From an uncultured Alistipes sp. (GTDB taxonomy: Bacteria > Bacteroidota > Bacteroidia > Bacteroidales > Rikenellaceae): a stretch of DNA of 64,000 nucleotides. The stretch is taken from assembly GCA_900545315.1 (NCBI GenBank), contig UQYM01000010.1, forward strand, positions 3,053 to 67,052. Reading direction: 5' to 3'. Of this stretch, positions 18,993 through 28,396 are shown in pieces; positions within the stretch are counted from its first letter, which is position 1, and the number at the start of each line of letters is the position of its first letter. The translations under genes and the position numbers were made by a program. Below the pieces are notes generated by a model. That model was not told where the DNA came from, did not search any database, and worked only from the letters and a program-made list of their open reading frames with translations.

Positions 18993-21221
18993 TCAATCTC
19001 CCGTGATAAAGTAACGTTGTGATTTCAACAAATTACGGGTCTGCAGCACCATCGTCTTGGTCTCGTTGATGATCGTCAAATACAAGATGCTGCTACGCGT
19101 GGTCGAAGCCTTGGCCTTAACCCGTTTAATCTGGCTCTTGATCGCAGCGGCCAACGTATCGAACAGCTTGTCGCGCATCTGAAGAATCTCTTCGAGTTGC
19201 GAGAAGTCGTTGTTCTCCAACATCATATTAATCTTCTGGTAGATCTCACCCACCTTCTCATTCACCAACTCCAGATCAGCCACCTGCTCCTTGCTCAACC
19301 CCTCGTGGTTATTGTTGATGTGGTCGAAACTGGGCCGGGTAATATGAACCAGCGCTTTGGTCACCTCGTTGATATAATCGACAACCTGCACATAGTAGTG
19401 TCCCGTTTCAATGTAGTTCTCCTGCAGTTTAAGCAGCGTCGGCAACATCTCATGCTTACGTTCGTGAGCTACCCGATACAACTCCTCCGATTCACGCACC
19501 ATCTGCTTGAGCAGCTTACGGTCCTCGTTAAAGAGGCCAATCAACGTTTGGCGATAAATCGTCGTCACCTGCAACATCGTCTCAGCCACCTCTCGAACAC
19601 AACGCTGAATAACGGTCTGTTCCGGGGCATCCGCCTGCTCTTCGGCCTCACGTTCCGCCTCTTTCTTAACTTTGCGGTTGTGGATAATCGAACTCTGGAT
19701 CAGCATGTAGCCGCAAATCACTGCAAAGATCACTACAGCGATCATTCCGCCCCACATCAGCCCGAGTGCCACTAAGAAGGCGATCGTAAAGGCGATCAAC
19801 GCAGTCAGGAACCAACCGGCAATCACTGTCAACACACCAGTAATACGATAAACGGCACTTTCACGTCCCCAAGCACGGTCTGCCAGAGATGAACCCATAG
19901 CTACCATGAAGGTAACGTAGGTGGTCGAAAGCGGCAGTTGCAACGAAGTTGCCATTGAGATCAAAATCGACGCTACCGTCAAGTTTACCGTTGCACGGAT
20001 CAAGTCAAAAGGAGCTTTATTGGCACCTTCCGGCACATAAACCGGCACGAACCGACTGGCAACAAAGCGTTGAATGCGTTTCGGCGTATATTTTTCGTAA
20101 GTTTTATTACAGTTCAGAGCGCAACGCACCATGGCACGTGACACTGAAGTAGATCCGAATCGCTCAGCACCAGCATCCTGACGTGCCAGATTAATTTCAG
20201 TATCCGAAACCGTCTGAGATTTTTTCGAGAACCAAAGCGTCAGCACCATGATGCCTCCCGAAATGACCAAAATGGCTGGATGAGTGGTAACTGCACCGTT
20301 CAAACTTCCCATCAGTGTATTGACATCGCCCGAACCGTTGATCATTACATTTTCGTACGAATCGAAACCGGCTACAAATACACCGATAAAGTTCACCAGA
20401 TCATTACCGGCAAAAGCCAATGCCAATGAAAGCGTACCGGCCAATACCGTAATTTTCAAGATATTGATCTTACACATGGCTAAGATTGCCATGATGATGC
20501 TCCAGCCCACAAACAGTATAAGCAACAACGTCATGATGTGGGTATCCATCCAAGCCATAACGTCCGGATCCATCAAAGATGATCCTTTCAGGCCTTTGAA
20601 GATTGCAAAGTAAGAAATTGCTGTGACAGCAATACCGCACCAGATCGCGCCGACTGACTTAATTTTCCGTTGATAGCGATACGAAAAGATCAGACGAGTC
20701 ACATACATGACCACCGTACCGCACACAAGCGCAATCGCCACTGACAACAGAATTCCAGAGATGATCGCCATTGCCTTTCCCGTGTTGATATACGAGGCCA
20801 AATCGGAAATCGTGTAGAGATCGCTGTTGGCAATTTTAAACACCGACACGCTCACGGCTGCACCCAACAGACCAAATACGAGTGACACGGTCGTCGAGGT
20901 AGGCAAACCCAACGTATTGAATACGTCGAGCAAAATCACATTCATGAACATCACCGAGAGGAATAGCATCATCACATCGGCAAATGTGAACATTTCGGGA
21001 TGGAACACCCCACTACGAGCCACCTCCATCATACCGCTTGAGGTGATCGCACCGATCAGGATACCGACCGAAGCAACGGTCATGATCACATAACGTGGAG
21101 CCACTTTCGAACCCAACGCCGAATTCAGGAAATTCACCGCGTCATTGGCGACACCCACTACCAAGCTGGCAATGGCCAACACCATCATAATGCCCACGAT
21201 GATTAAGTACATACTGTCCAT
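18993..21221 (-). CDS. pitA: PiT-family inorganic phosphate transporter with PhoU-like tail
   Basis: 742 residues. The first ~520 form the PiT membrane domain: the N-terminal signature VVGVANDAVNFLNSALGSKV (21-40) and its inverted-repeat partner LAFAGNDLVNFIGVF (about 268), both with the conserved N-D of phosphate permeases, plus LGLPTSTTVSLVFGL and LPLSTTYVTFMVAMG. Residues about 530-742 are soluble, helical and resemble PhoU-like regulators often fused or adjacent to PiT. It takes up phosphate with H+ or Na+. The fused tail suggests built-in regulation. A good promoter precedes it. Confidence 0.93.
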   Translation of the reverse strand: MDSMYLIIVGIMMVLAIASLVVGVANDAVNFLNSALGSKVAPRYVIMTVASVGILIGAITSSGMMEVARSGVFHPEMFTFADVMMLFLSVMFMNVILLDVFNTLGLPTSTTVSLVFGLLGAAVSVSVFKIANSDLYTISDLASYINTGKAMAIISGILLSVAIALVCGTVVMYVTRLIFSYRYQRKIKSVGAIWCGIAVTAISYFAIFKGLKGSSLMDPDVMAWMDTHIMTLLLILFVGWSIIMAILAMCKINILKITVLAGTLSLALAFAGNDLVNFIGVFVAGFDSYENVMINGSGDVNTLMGSLNGAVTTHPAILVISGGIMVLTLWFSKKSQTVSDTEINLARQDAGAERFGSTSVSRAMVRCALNCNKTYEKYTPKRIQRFVASRFVPVYVPEGANKAPFDLIRATVNLTVASILISMATSLQLPLSTTYVTFMVAMGSSLADRAWGRESAVYRITGVLTVIAGWFLTALIAFTIAFLVALGLMWGGMIAVVIFAVICGYMLIQSSIIHNRKVKKEAEREAEEQADAPEQTVIQRCVREVAETMLQVTTIYRQTLIGLFNEDRKLLKQMVRESEELYRVAHERKHEMLPTLLKLQENYIETGHYYVQVVDYINEVTKALVHITRPSFDHINNNHEGLSKEQVADLELVNEKVGEIYQKINMMLENNDFSQLEEILQMRDKLFDTLAAAIKSQIKRVKAKASTTRSSILYLTIINETKTMVLQTRNLLKSQRYFITGD

Positions 21222-21252
21222 ACAGTCTTTTTTGATTGTTTCAGTTTGGGGG

Positions 21253-21282
21253 CAAAATTATAACATTTTGACGGAAGTTCAA
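21253..21282 (-). promoter_or_regulatory. Promoter of the PiT gene
   Basis: Minus-strand TTG (21280-21282), 19-base spacer, TAATTTTG (21253-21260). The -7 is 31 bases upstream of the start codon. Confidence 0.7.
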
Positions 21283-21330
21283 GCCGTAAGAATGGGTTTA
21301 ACAATTTGTTCATTCTCCCCTAACAATTTT

Positions 21331-21918
21331 CTAAAGCCGTTTGAGAGCCATACGAATCAGCTCCTCGACATGGGCCTCGGGATGCTCCTTAAGCAGTGCT
21401 CGCAGCACCTTTTCGGAGGCCGGTTTGGTAAAGCCCAGCATCACCAACGCAGAGAGCGCTTCGGAATAGGTTTCGCTGGCAGCAGCACGGGCCGGCAGCG
21501 GCAGTTCGCCCGCAGTCGAAACGCCCAATTTGTCCCGCAACTCGACAATGATCTTCTGTGCAGTTTTGATGCCAAGCCCCTTTACGCTTTTCAAAACATC
21601 GGCCTGGCCGGTGGCGATAATCGAACGCACCTCGTCCGAAGAGAAGGTGGAGAGGATCATCCGGGCCGTATTGCCACCCACACCCGAAACACCGATCAAA
21701 GCCCGAAATACTTCACGCTCCTCCAAGGTATAAAAGCCATAAAGTACCTGCACATCCTCTCGAACAATAAAATGGGTGTACAATTTGACCTCGGTGGCCG
21801 ACTCAATACTCGAAAAGGTCTGCAGCGAGATATTGATATAATACCCCACCCCTCCAGCCTCAACGACTGCAGCCGCAGGGGTCAACCGATCGAGTTGGCC
21901 CTTGATATAATCATACAT
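21331..21918 (-). CDS. ruvA: Holliday junction branch-migration protein RuvA
   Basis: Start chosen at ATG 21918 (195 residues) because MYDYIKGQL is the conserved RuvA N-terminus; the open frame extends 8 codons further. N-terminal OB domain, two helix-hairpin-helix motifs (LIGVSGVGGNTARMIL near 77 and SVKGLGIKTAQKIIVEL near 107), and the C-terminal domain III helices (EALSALVMLGFTK) that contact RuvB. It binds four-way junctions and guides RuvB helicase in recombination. ruvB is not in this window. Confidence 0.96.
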   Translation of the reverse strand: MYDYIKGQLDRLTPAAAVVEAGGVGYYINISLQTFSSIESATEVKLYTHFIVREDVQVLYGFYTLEEREVFRALIGVSGVGGNTARMILSTFSSDEVRSIIATGQADVLKSVKGLGIKTAQKIIVELRDKLGVSTAGELPLPARAAASETYSEALSALVMLGFTKPASEKVLRALLKEHPEAHVEELIRMALKRL

Positions 21919-21939
21919 GGTGTGAATCCGATTTTGAAA

Positions 21940-21947
21940 CAAAAGTA
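21940..21947 (-). promoter_or_regulatory. -7 element for ruvA
   Basis: Minus-strand TACTTTTG, 21 bases upstream of the ruvA start; no convincing -33. Confidence 0.4.
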
Positions 21948-21969
21948 ATGAACAAATACAAAATTATTA

Positions 21970-21977
21970 TATATTTG
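21970..21977 (+). promoter_or_regulatory. -7 element for the OmpH-family gene
   Basis: TATATTTG on the plus strand, 35 bases before ATG 22013; the -33 is weak. It shares the 94-bp divergent region with ruvA. Confidence 0.5.
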
Positions 21978-22012
21978 CGTTATAATTAACCTTTAAACCG
22001 CTATTTCGCAAA

Positions 22013-22653
22013 ATGAAAAAAATTCTGTTGGCCGCCTCGGCCGTTGCGCTTTTGGCCGCTGCCGGCTGCGCAGACAAAAAGAAAATACCCCTGCCGTTTC
22101 GGGCGCAGATACTGTCACTGTCGCCGCAAGCGCCAGCGTCGCTTATTTTAACCTCGACACGTTGTTGACCAAATACGACATGTACACCGATATGCGTGCC
22201 GCCTATGAGGAGAAGGCTCAGAAAGCCGATGCCGAACTGACCTCAAAAGGTCGTGCCCTGGAACGCAATGTTCGTGACTATCAGGAGAAGGTTCAGAACG
22301 GATTGGTAACCCGTGCACAGGCACAGACCATCGAAGAGAACCTCAACAAACAGCAGCAGGCATTTGTCAACCACCGGGATCAGGTTATGGGTGAGATGGC
22401 CGAAGAGGAACAGGTGATGCTCAATCAGATCCACTACTCCATCACCGAGTACCTCAAAGAGTTCAACAAAGATCACCAGTACGGCATCATTCTGAGCACG
22501 ACGACCTCTGGTCCGATTTTCAATGCAGATCCGAAACTGGACATCACCACCGTACTGCTCGAAGGGCTGAACAAAAAATATGCATCGGAAAAGGGTAAAA
22601 ACAAAAATTCACTGCCCGCCACTCCGAAAGCCGACGCCGAAGCAACCAAATAA
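22013..22653 (+). pseudogene. OmpH-family lipoprotein gene with a one-base frameshift
   Basis: ATG 22013 opens a classic lipoprotein signal peptide ending in AAAGCADKK (Cys19), but that frame hits a stop at 22160s. The rest of the protein, from ENTPAVSGADTV through AYFNLDTLLTKYDMY to the TAA at 22651-22653, is in another frame. The switch lies at the A5 run 22076-22080: six A would join signal peptide and body into a 213-residue OmpH/Skp-like lipoprotein with a long coiled-coil (residues about 60-155). Skp-type proteins chaperone outer-membrane proteins. The break may be a sequencing error, a genuine mutation, a phase-variable tract, or a -1 slip at C-AAA-AAG. The body has kept good codons and no other stops, so the gene was recently or still is functional. 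Confidence 0.85.
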
Positions 22654-22797
22654 TTGGTGACAATAGCTGTTGAGACGACAAAAGACCTACGCTCACCTCT
22701 GTTCCGAACCGGGAAATAAGTAAAACTTTGTAAGGCTCGGAATAAAGACCGAGGTTGACGAAAAAAATAAAATCGTCTCAAAATAGCATCGATCAAC

Positions 22798-22824
22798 AAA
22801 AGCGCACGATAACCGTGCGCTTTT
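22798..22824 (+). terminator. Terminator after the OmpH-family gene
   Basis: An 11-bp stem (22798-22808 with 22814-22824) with a T-run, 145 bases after the stop codon and before the YbbR-like gene. Confidence 0.8.
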
Positions 22825-22876
22825 TATTTTTATGAAATTTTATTTACTTTGCTTCAGTCAAAGTGTTCGATCCGCC

Positions 22877-23284
22877 ATGCATAAAATCCTAATATATGCA
22901 AAAGCCACCGTCCGAAGATTCAGTAACCCTGTCTTTATCGGGCTGTTGGGATTGTCTTTGCTGCTGTGGTATGTCACCAAACTGAGCTATACCTACACCA
23001 CCGACCTCACCGTCCCGGTACGCATCGACAGCACCCAATATACGGTTCGATGCAATGTCGAAGGGGTCGGCTACCAAATTCTCCTGCACAAATGGAGACC
23101 CAAGAAAAATACCATCATCCTCTCTGCCGATAACATTGCAGTCAACCCATCGGCCCTGGTTCCCGGAGCATACGACATCTCTACCTTTGCGTTGCAAAAT
23201 ATCATCTCGGCCAAAATCACCGATCTGAAGATCAAATCGGTCGAGGCTCCTGTCGAAGTGGAACACCCCAAACACAACAAATGA
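22877..23284 (+). CDS. YbbR-like membrane-anchored protein
   Basis: Start taken at ATG 22877 (135 residues); a longer frame opens at 22832. One membrane helix (residues about 18-36, FIGLLGLSLLLWYVTKLS), then a beta-rich outside domain of about 95 residues with LTVPVRIDSTQ, resembling a YbbR-type domain. In Bacteroidota such a gene commonly stands just before coaE. Its stop overlaps the coaE start by 4 bases (ATGA), so translation is coupled. Exact function unknown. Confidence 0.7.
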   Translation: MHKILIYAKATVRRFSNPVFIGLLGLSLLLWYVTKLSYTYTTDLTVPVRIDSTQYTVRCNVEGVGYQILLHKWRPKKNTIILSADNIAVNPSALVPGAYDISTFALQNIISAKITDLKIKSVEAPVEVEHPKHNK

Positions 23285-23859
23285 AAAAAATCGGAATAAC
23301 CGGCGGCATCGGGAGTGGCAAAAGTACCGTCTGCCGGGTGTTTGCTTTATTGGGAGCCGCCATATACGATTCGGATCGCGAAGCCAAACGGCTGATGAAC
23401 AGCGATCCCCACCTGACCGCACAGATTCGAGAGCTCTTCGGTCCGGAAGCCTACCAGCAGGGACAACTCAACCGCCCATTTTTAGCCTCCGTCGTGTTCC
23501 ATAATCCAGAACGTTTGGCCCAACTCAACGCACTGGTCCATCCGGCCGTTGCAGCCGATTTTGAACAATGGGCCCAAAAACAACCCGCACCGTATGTGAT
23601 CGAAGAGAGCGCCATTCTGTTTGAAGCCGGTGCGGACCGCAATATGGACGAAACGGTGGCCGTTGTCGCCCCCGAAGCGTTGCGGATCCAACGCACCTGC
23701 CTGCGGGACCATAGCGACGAGGTGGCGGTCCGTGCCCGCATGGCTCGACAGATGAGCGACCAGGAGCGTATGGCCCGTGCCGACCACATCCTGGTAGCCG
23801 ATGAAAAACGGCTGCTCATCCCCCAGATTATCGAACTGCACAAACGCTTTATCCAATGA
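23281..23859 (+). CDS. coaE: Dephospho-CoA kinase
   Basis: 192 residues with the P-loop GITGGIGSGKSTVCRVF at residues 4-20, DSDREAKRLM near 36 and EESAILFEAG near 107, as in CoaE. It phosphorylates the 3'-OH of dephospho-CoA, the last step of CoA synthesis. It overlaps the upstream YbbR-like gene and the downstream folP gene by 4 bases each. Confidence 0.96.
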   Translation: MKKIGITGGIGSGKSTVCRVFALLGAAIYDSDREAKRLMNSDPHLTAQIRELFGPEAYQQGQLNRPFLASVVFHNPERLAQLNALVHPAVAADFEQWAQKQPAPYVIEESAILFEAGADRNMDETVAVVAPEALRIQRTCLRDHSDEVAVRARMARQMSDQERMARADHILVADEKRLLIPQIIELHKRFIQ

Positions 23860-24710
23860 CAATGACCTCCTACCCGACACAGCTCCGGGTCGGTTCACAA
23901 ACCGTTGATCTTACCACCCCCGTGGTGATGACCATTGTCAACGTCACCCCGGACTCCTTCTATGCCGGAAGCCGCACCGCATCGGCCGATGCGATTGCGG
24001 AGCGGGTTCGCCAAGCCGCCGCAGAGGGTGCCGCCCTATTGGATGTGGGCGGTTATTCGTCCCGTCCCGGAGCTGACGACGTTCCCCCGGAGGAGGAGAC
24101 CCGACGATTGGCCTTAGCGTTGGAGGTGATCCGCCGTGAAACGCCCCAACTCCCCGTCTCGTTAGATACCTTCCGGAGCGCAGTAGCGGAACAGATTATC
24201 CGAGATTACGGCCCCTGCATCATCAACGACATTACCGGCGGAGAGGCCGATCCCAAGATGTTCGAGACAACAGCCCGTTTAGGCGTCCCCTATATTGTCA
24301 TGCACATGCGTGGCATGCCCGACAACATGCAGCAATTGACCCACTATCGCGATATCACGGCCGAGATCTATGCCTATCTGGAAAAACGGATCGCGCTGCT
24401 CCATCGGGCCGGAGTCAAACAGGTCATTCTCGATCCCGGATTCGGATTCGCCAAAACACTCGATCAGAACTACGAACTACTGGCCCATCTGCACACTCTG
24501 ACCGATCTGGGCTGCCCAATCCTGGCGGGAATTTCTCGTAAAAGCATGATCTATAAAGCGCTGGATACTGATCCGGCCGATGCGCTGACGGGAACCATCG
24601 CCCTGCATTGGGAGTGTTTACGACAAGGGGCCTCGATCCTGCGGGTTCATGATACCCGAGAGGCATCGCAGGTGATCCGCCTTTGGGAGAAATTGCGCAA
24701 AAATTCGTAA
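23856..24710 (+). CDS. folP: Dihydropteroate synthase
   Basis: 284 residues with all pterin- and p-aminobenzoate-site motifs in order: NVTPDSFYAGSR, DVGGYSSRPGADDV, NDITGGEADP, MHMRGMPDNMQ, LDPGFGFAKTLDQNYELL and GISRKSMI. It condenses 6-hydroxymethyl-dihydropterin pyrophosphate with p-aminobenzoate in folate synthesis and is the sulfonamide target. Start ATG 23856 overlaps coaE. Confidence 0.97.
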   Translation: MTMTSYPTQLRVGSQTVDLTTPVVMTIVNVTPDSFYAGSRTASADAIAERVRQAAAEGAALLDVGGYSSRPGADDVPPEEETRRLALALEVIRRETPQLPVSLDTFRSAVAEQIIRDYGPCIINDITGGEADPKMFETTARLGVPYIVMHMRGMPDNMQQLTHYRDITAEIYAYLEKRIALLHRAGVKQVILDPGFGFAKTLDQNYELLAHLHTLTDLGCPILAGISRKSMIYKALDTDPADALTGTIALHWECLRQGASILRVHDTREASQVIRLWEKLRKNS

Positions 24711-24863
24711 CTTCACCCCGATACGGCAACTGTTCGACAGCCAGGCTATCGCCCCAACGCACCCCGCACTCATTCATGCGTTTGAATGCCGGGCCGCACG
24801 CTTTCTCAGCAGGATGCACTGTCACGGAAGCCGTAACACCGCACCGAAAATAACGTACACACC

Positions 24864-25517
24864 ATGATTGACACCAAAGATATTCACAAAAGTTTCGGCA
24901 AACTCGAAGTGCTCAAAGGCATCGACCTGCATATTGACAAAGGAGAGGTGGTCTCCATTGTCGGTCCGAGCGGTGCCGGCAAAACCACCCTGCTGCAAAT
25001 TTTGGGCACTCTGAGCCGTCCCACTTCGGGCGAAGTGATTATTGACGGCACCCCTGTACAGATGCTGTCGGACAAACAGATCTCCAAATTCCGAAACACG
25101 AAGATCGGCTTTGTATTCCAGTTTCACCACCTGCTGCCGGAGTTTACCGCCTTTGAGAATGTCTGCATTCCCGGCTATATCGCCAAACGTGAACGCAACG
25201 AGGTCGAACGCAAAGCACGCGAACTGCTCGAGATGCTCGGCATGGAACACCGCATCGACCACAAACCGGCCGAACTCTCCGGCGGTGAACAACAACGCGT
25301 GGCCATTGCCCGTGCACTGATCAACTCACCGGCCGTTCTGCTGGCCGACGAGCCTTCGGGAAATCTCGACTCCAAAAACCGCGAAGAGATTCACCAGCTT
25401 TTCTTCACGTTACGGGATACCTTGGGTCAAACCGTCGTGATCGTCACCCACGACGAACAGTTGGCCCGGATGTCCGACCGGGAGATCGTCATGATCGACG
25501 GCATGATTCGACCCTAA
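24864..25517 (+). CDS. lolD: ABC transporter ATP-binding protein, LolD/MacB type
   Basis: 217 residues. Walker [15 protein letters not shown] near 34, Q-loop [18 protein letters not shown] near 85, ABC signature [15 protein letters not shown] near 138 and Walker [13 protein letters not shown] near 161, all typical of the LolD class that drives lipoprotein release to the outer membrane. Its membrane partner (LolC/E) is not adjacent. The TIGR02757 gene begins 2 bases after the stop, so they are likely co-transcribed. Confidence 0.9.
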   Translation: MIDTKDIHKSFGKLEVLKGIDLHIDKGEVVSIVGPSGAGKTTLLQILGTLSRPTSGEVIIDGTPVQMLSDKQISKFRNTKIGFVFQFHHLLPEFTAFENVCIPGYIAKRERNEVERKARELLEMLGMEHRIDHKPAELSGGEQQRVAIARALINSPAVLLADEPSGNLDSKNREEIHQLFFTLRDTLGQTVVIVTHDEQLARMSDREIVMIDGMIRP

Positions 25518-25519
25518 CC

Positions 25520-26647
25520 ATGTCTCCAGCAAAATTACCCTATTCTTCCGACGACTTTTCCCCCTCGTCCGGTGAAGAGTTGCACCAGTTGCTCGACTAT
25601 CTGTGGGATCGGTACGACCGCCCGGAATTTATTCCCGATGATCCGATCGCCATTCCACACCAATATTCACGCCGGGAAGATATTGAGATCAGCGCCTTCT
25701 TGGCCGCTACCATCGCCTGGGGAAAGCGGTCGATGATTGTCTCCAACGGCCATCGGCTGATGGAGCGAATGGACCATGCACCGTACGATTTTGTTGTCAA
25801 CGCATCGGAACAGGAGTGGAGTGCCCTGGTCGGTTTCGTACACCGTACCTTCAACGACAGCGACTGCATCGATTTTGTCCGGGCCTTGCGACCATTTTAT
25901 TTATCAGACTACTCCGTCAACCCTGCGCCTGCGCACGAAATCGACCAAATCCATCAGCAGAGCTCAAACATCCAATCGGAGCATTCCGAACCGTCTGGGG
26001 AACAACTGGCCCGACCTGTTTTCGCTACCGGGACCGTCTCTTGTGCGGACACCCCATCGCAAAACCCATCCCCTTCCGCGCCACAAGCTCCATCCCAAAC
26101 TTTATCGGACGCTACATCGTCTGCTGAGGTGACAGCAAACGCCCTGTGCCTACACTCTCATATCGATCCACATGACAATTTTCCCGGCGGTTTCCACCCG
26201 TCGGTTTCTACACCACTGCTCACCACCGGACTGGGAGGTTTCTTTGAACAGGAGTACGCGGCATGTGGTGATCTACGCAAAGTCTTATCACGTTTTCGGA
26301 GCCGTTTTTGGCAAACCCCACACGCTGCACGGGCCGAAAAACACCTTGCCTCCATCGATCGAGGAGCCAGCTGCAAACGGCTCAATATGTTTCTGCGCTG
26401 GATGGTTCGTCGGGATGACCGTGGGGTAGATTTCGGATTGTGGCCGCACATTCCCGCTTCGGCGCTCTACATTCCGCTTGATCTGCACTCCTCACGTACG
26501 GCTCGCGAATTGGGGCTGCTCTTCCGCAAACAGAACGACTGGAAAGCGGTCGAAGAGCTAACCGCCGTCCTGCGAAAGTTCGACCCCGCAGATCCAATCA
26601 AATACGACTACGCCCTCTTCGGTGCCGGCATCCACAACGCAAAATAG
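25520..26647 (+). CDS. TIGR02757-family protein with a low-complexity insert
   Basis: 375 residues. The family-defining parts are clear: HQYSRREDIEISAFLAATIA and WGKRSMIVSNG (residues 47-77), then CKRLNMFLRWMVRRDDRGVDFGLW and IPLDLHSSRTAREL, and the end FDPADPIKYDYALFGAGIH. The family is usually about 250 residues; here residues roughly 130-235 form a Ser/Pro/Gln-rich, probably disordered insert. The family resembles helix-hairpin-helix DNA glycosylases in fold, but its role is unproven. Confidence 0.82.
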   Translation: MSPAKLPYSSDDFSPSSGEELHQLLDYLWDRYDRPEFIPDDPIAIPHQYSRREDIEISAFLAATIAWGKRSMIVSNGHRLMERMDHAPYDFVVNASEQEWSALVGFVHRTFNDSDCIDFVRALRPFYLSDYSVNPAPAHEIDQIHQQSSNIQSEHSEPSGEQLARPVFATGTVSCADTPSQNPSPSAPQAPSQTLSDATSSAEVTANALCLHSHIDPHDNFPGGFHPSVSTPLLTTGLGGFFEQEYAACGDLRKVLSRFRSRFWQTPHAARAEKHLASIDRGASCKRLNMFLRWMVRRDDRGVDFGLWPHIPASALYIPLDLHSSRTARELGLLFRKQNDWKAVEELTAVLRKFDPADPIKYDYALFGAGIHNAK

Positions 26648-27146
26648 CATTTCAGATCAGAGAAGGTCACCCCCTTCAATGCCTGCGACCGCCTGGTAAC
26701 ATTTTACTTATTACTATGAACCGTTTTCTATTCAGGTGTCGATATTACCACCGTTCGTTTCTGCTGCTAACTACAATCTTGTAAGCAATGGCACCCTTGT
26801 ATCACAACTGATATCGCCAAATGCTCACAGTGCGGACTGAGGTTCCCTTCAACAAATTGACCTACCTCCTCACAAAGCACAACAACCATTCGTGTGAATC
26901 GAGAATACGGGCTCTTCAACAAACCGCAAATTTGCACCCATACGCAATATAAAATGAGGAAAGGCTCAAAGAGCTTCTACCATCATGGAGCATACCGCCC
27001 CTTCATTCTATCTCGCCAACTATGAGCCTCCACCTTTTCCCCCCTCGACATGAACAACCGTTCCATCACAACACATTAAAATAAAAATATTTTGAAATCA
27101 GCCGGATAGTCCGTTATTTTGCGACCAATGTATAAATGAGGTTGAT
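26648..27146. other. Gene-free interval
   Basis: No gene or strong hairpin seen; the last 60 bases hold the probable promoter of the BASS transporter. Confidence 0.6.
27091..27121 (+). promoter_or_regulatory. Probable promoter of the BASS transporter
   Basis: TTTG (27091-27094), 19-base spacer, then TTATTTTG (27114-27121), one mismatch to TAnnTTTG. Confidence 0.5.
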
Positions 27147-28076
27147 ATGGTAGAGGCTTTACACAACGTTCCCGGAAAGATTCTGCAACAATTCAAAAAC
27201 TGGATGCTCCCCATCGCAATGATAACCGGCGGAATTTACCACTCCTTCTTCGCTAAACTCGCACCCGCTATCCCCTACCTCATCTTCTGCATGCTGCTGG
27301 TCCCTTACTGCAAAATATCCCTCAGCAGACTAAAAATCAAACCCTTGCACTGGATTTTAATTCTGATCCAGATTATCGGAGGATTGTGCGTTTACGGTGC
27401 CGTAAGCCTCTATGATCCCATCATCGCTCAAGGAGTCTTTATCTGCGTGCTGGCCCCAACTGCCACCTCAGCAGCCGTCATCACCGGTATGCTCGGAGGA
27501 AATGTAGCTTCATTGGCCACCTTCAGCCTAATCAGCAACCTTTGCGTAGCCGTCTTTTCACCGGTCATCTTCTCTTTTATCGGTGAACATGTCACCATGC
27601 CCTTCGGTGAATCATTCGGTATCATCTGCCGACAAATGATTCCCCTGCTGATTCTGCCGTTCGTATTGGCCCTGCTGCTGCGCCGTTTCCTGCCCCGTGT
27701 CCACCACGAAATCAAAAAACGTCAGGAACTCTCTTTCTACATGTGGTCTGTGGCATTGGCCACGGTAACTGGCAATACCGTATCATTTCTGATCCGACAA
27801 GACTCCTCCGACTTTTGGACTGAGATTACTTTAGCTCTGTTAGCCTTAGTGGTTTGCTGCCTGCAATTCTTCGTTGGAAGGCGTATTGGCCGACGCTTCC
27901 GTGATAAAGTGGCCGGTACGCAAGGCCTGGGACAAAAAAATACCATCCTTGCGATCTGGATGGCACAAACTTATCTCAACCCGATTGCATCGGTGGCTCC
28001 GGGATTTTATGTCGTCTGGCAAAATATCGTCAACTCCTACCAGCTTTGGCGCTACCGCAAACAACATCAGCACTAA
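27147..28076 (+). CDS. Bile acid:Na+ symporter (BASS) family transporter
   Basis: 309 residues with about nine to ten membrane helices. The first crossover region reads LAPTATSAAVITGMLGGNVA (residues about 100-119), the BASS unwound-helix pattern with a conserved polar core, and the second near KNTILAIWMAQTYLNPIASV. BASS carriers use Na+ to import organic anions; bacterial members transport pantoate, bile acids, pyruvate or others, so the substrate is unknown. Stands alone. Confidence 0.82.
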   Translation: MVEALHNVPGKILQQFKNWMLPIAMITGGIYHSFFAKLAPAIPYLIFCMLLVPYCKISLSRLKIKPLHWILILIQIIGGLCVYGAVSLYDPIIAQGVFICVLAPTATSAAVITGMLGGNVASLATFSLISNLCVAVFSPVIFSFIGEHVTMPFGESFGIICRQMIPLLILPFVLALLLRRFLPRVHHEIKKRQELSFYMWSVALATVTGNTVSFLIRQDSSDFWTEITLALLALVVCCLQFFVGRRIGRRFRDKVAGTQGLGQKNTILAIWMAQTYLNPIASVAPGFYVVWQNIVNSYQLWRYRKQHQH

Positions 28077-28396
28077 ACAATCCCTACAGGACCAAGCACA
28101 ACCGCCTACCCTGCCTTTCTACGGTTGACCAACTACTCCAAAGAGAAAATACTTTCCCCTTTTGCATGCTATTTTTCCTCGGTAGCCTGCTATAAGCCAT
28201 ACATCCATGTTCGCACGGCTTCAAAGATCTATGCTGCTGACTTGGTAGAAAGGGATTGTCAGAAAAGTATTTTTTGGGAGAGCAGGTGGTCGCAGCAGGG
28301 CCCAACAATAGATCCCAATAGATTAACACAAACTGAACAGGGACACGCTATTGTAGGCTGGTCACAGCCTTCTGTAGCTCCAACCGCCATTAGGTC
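28077..28396. other. Gene-free interval between convergent genes
   Basis: I see no gene and no clear terminator hairpin here. Confidence 0.5.

Noticed and set aside
22162..22653. OmpH body read as a complete gene starting at TTG 22162
   Set aside because: The same frame extends upstream through AYFNLDT and the missing signal peptide is intact in the neighbouring frame, so a frameshift explains it better.
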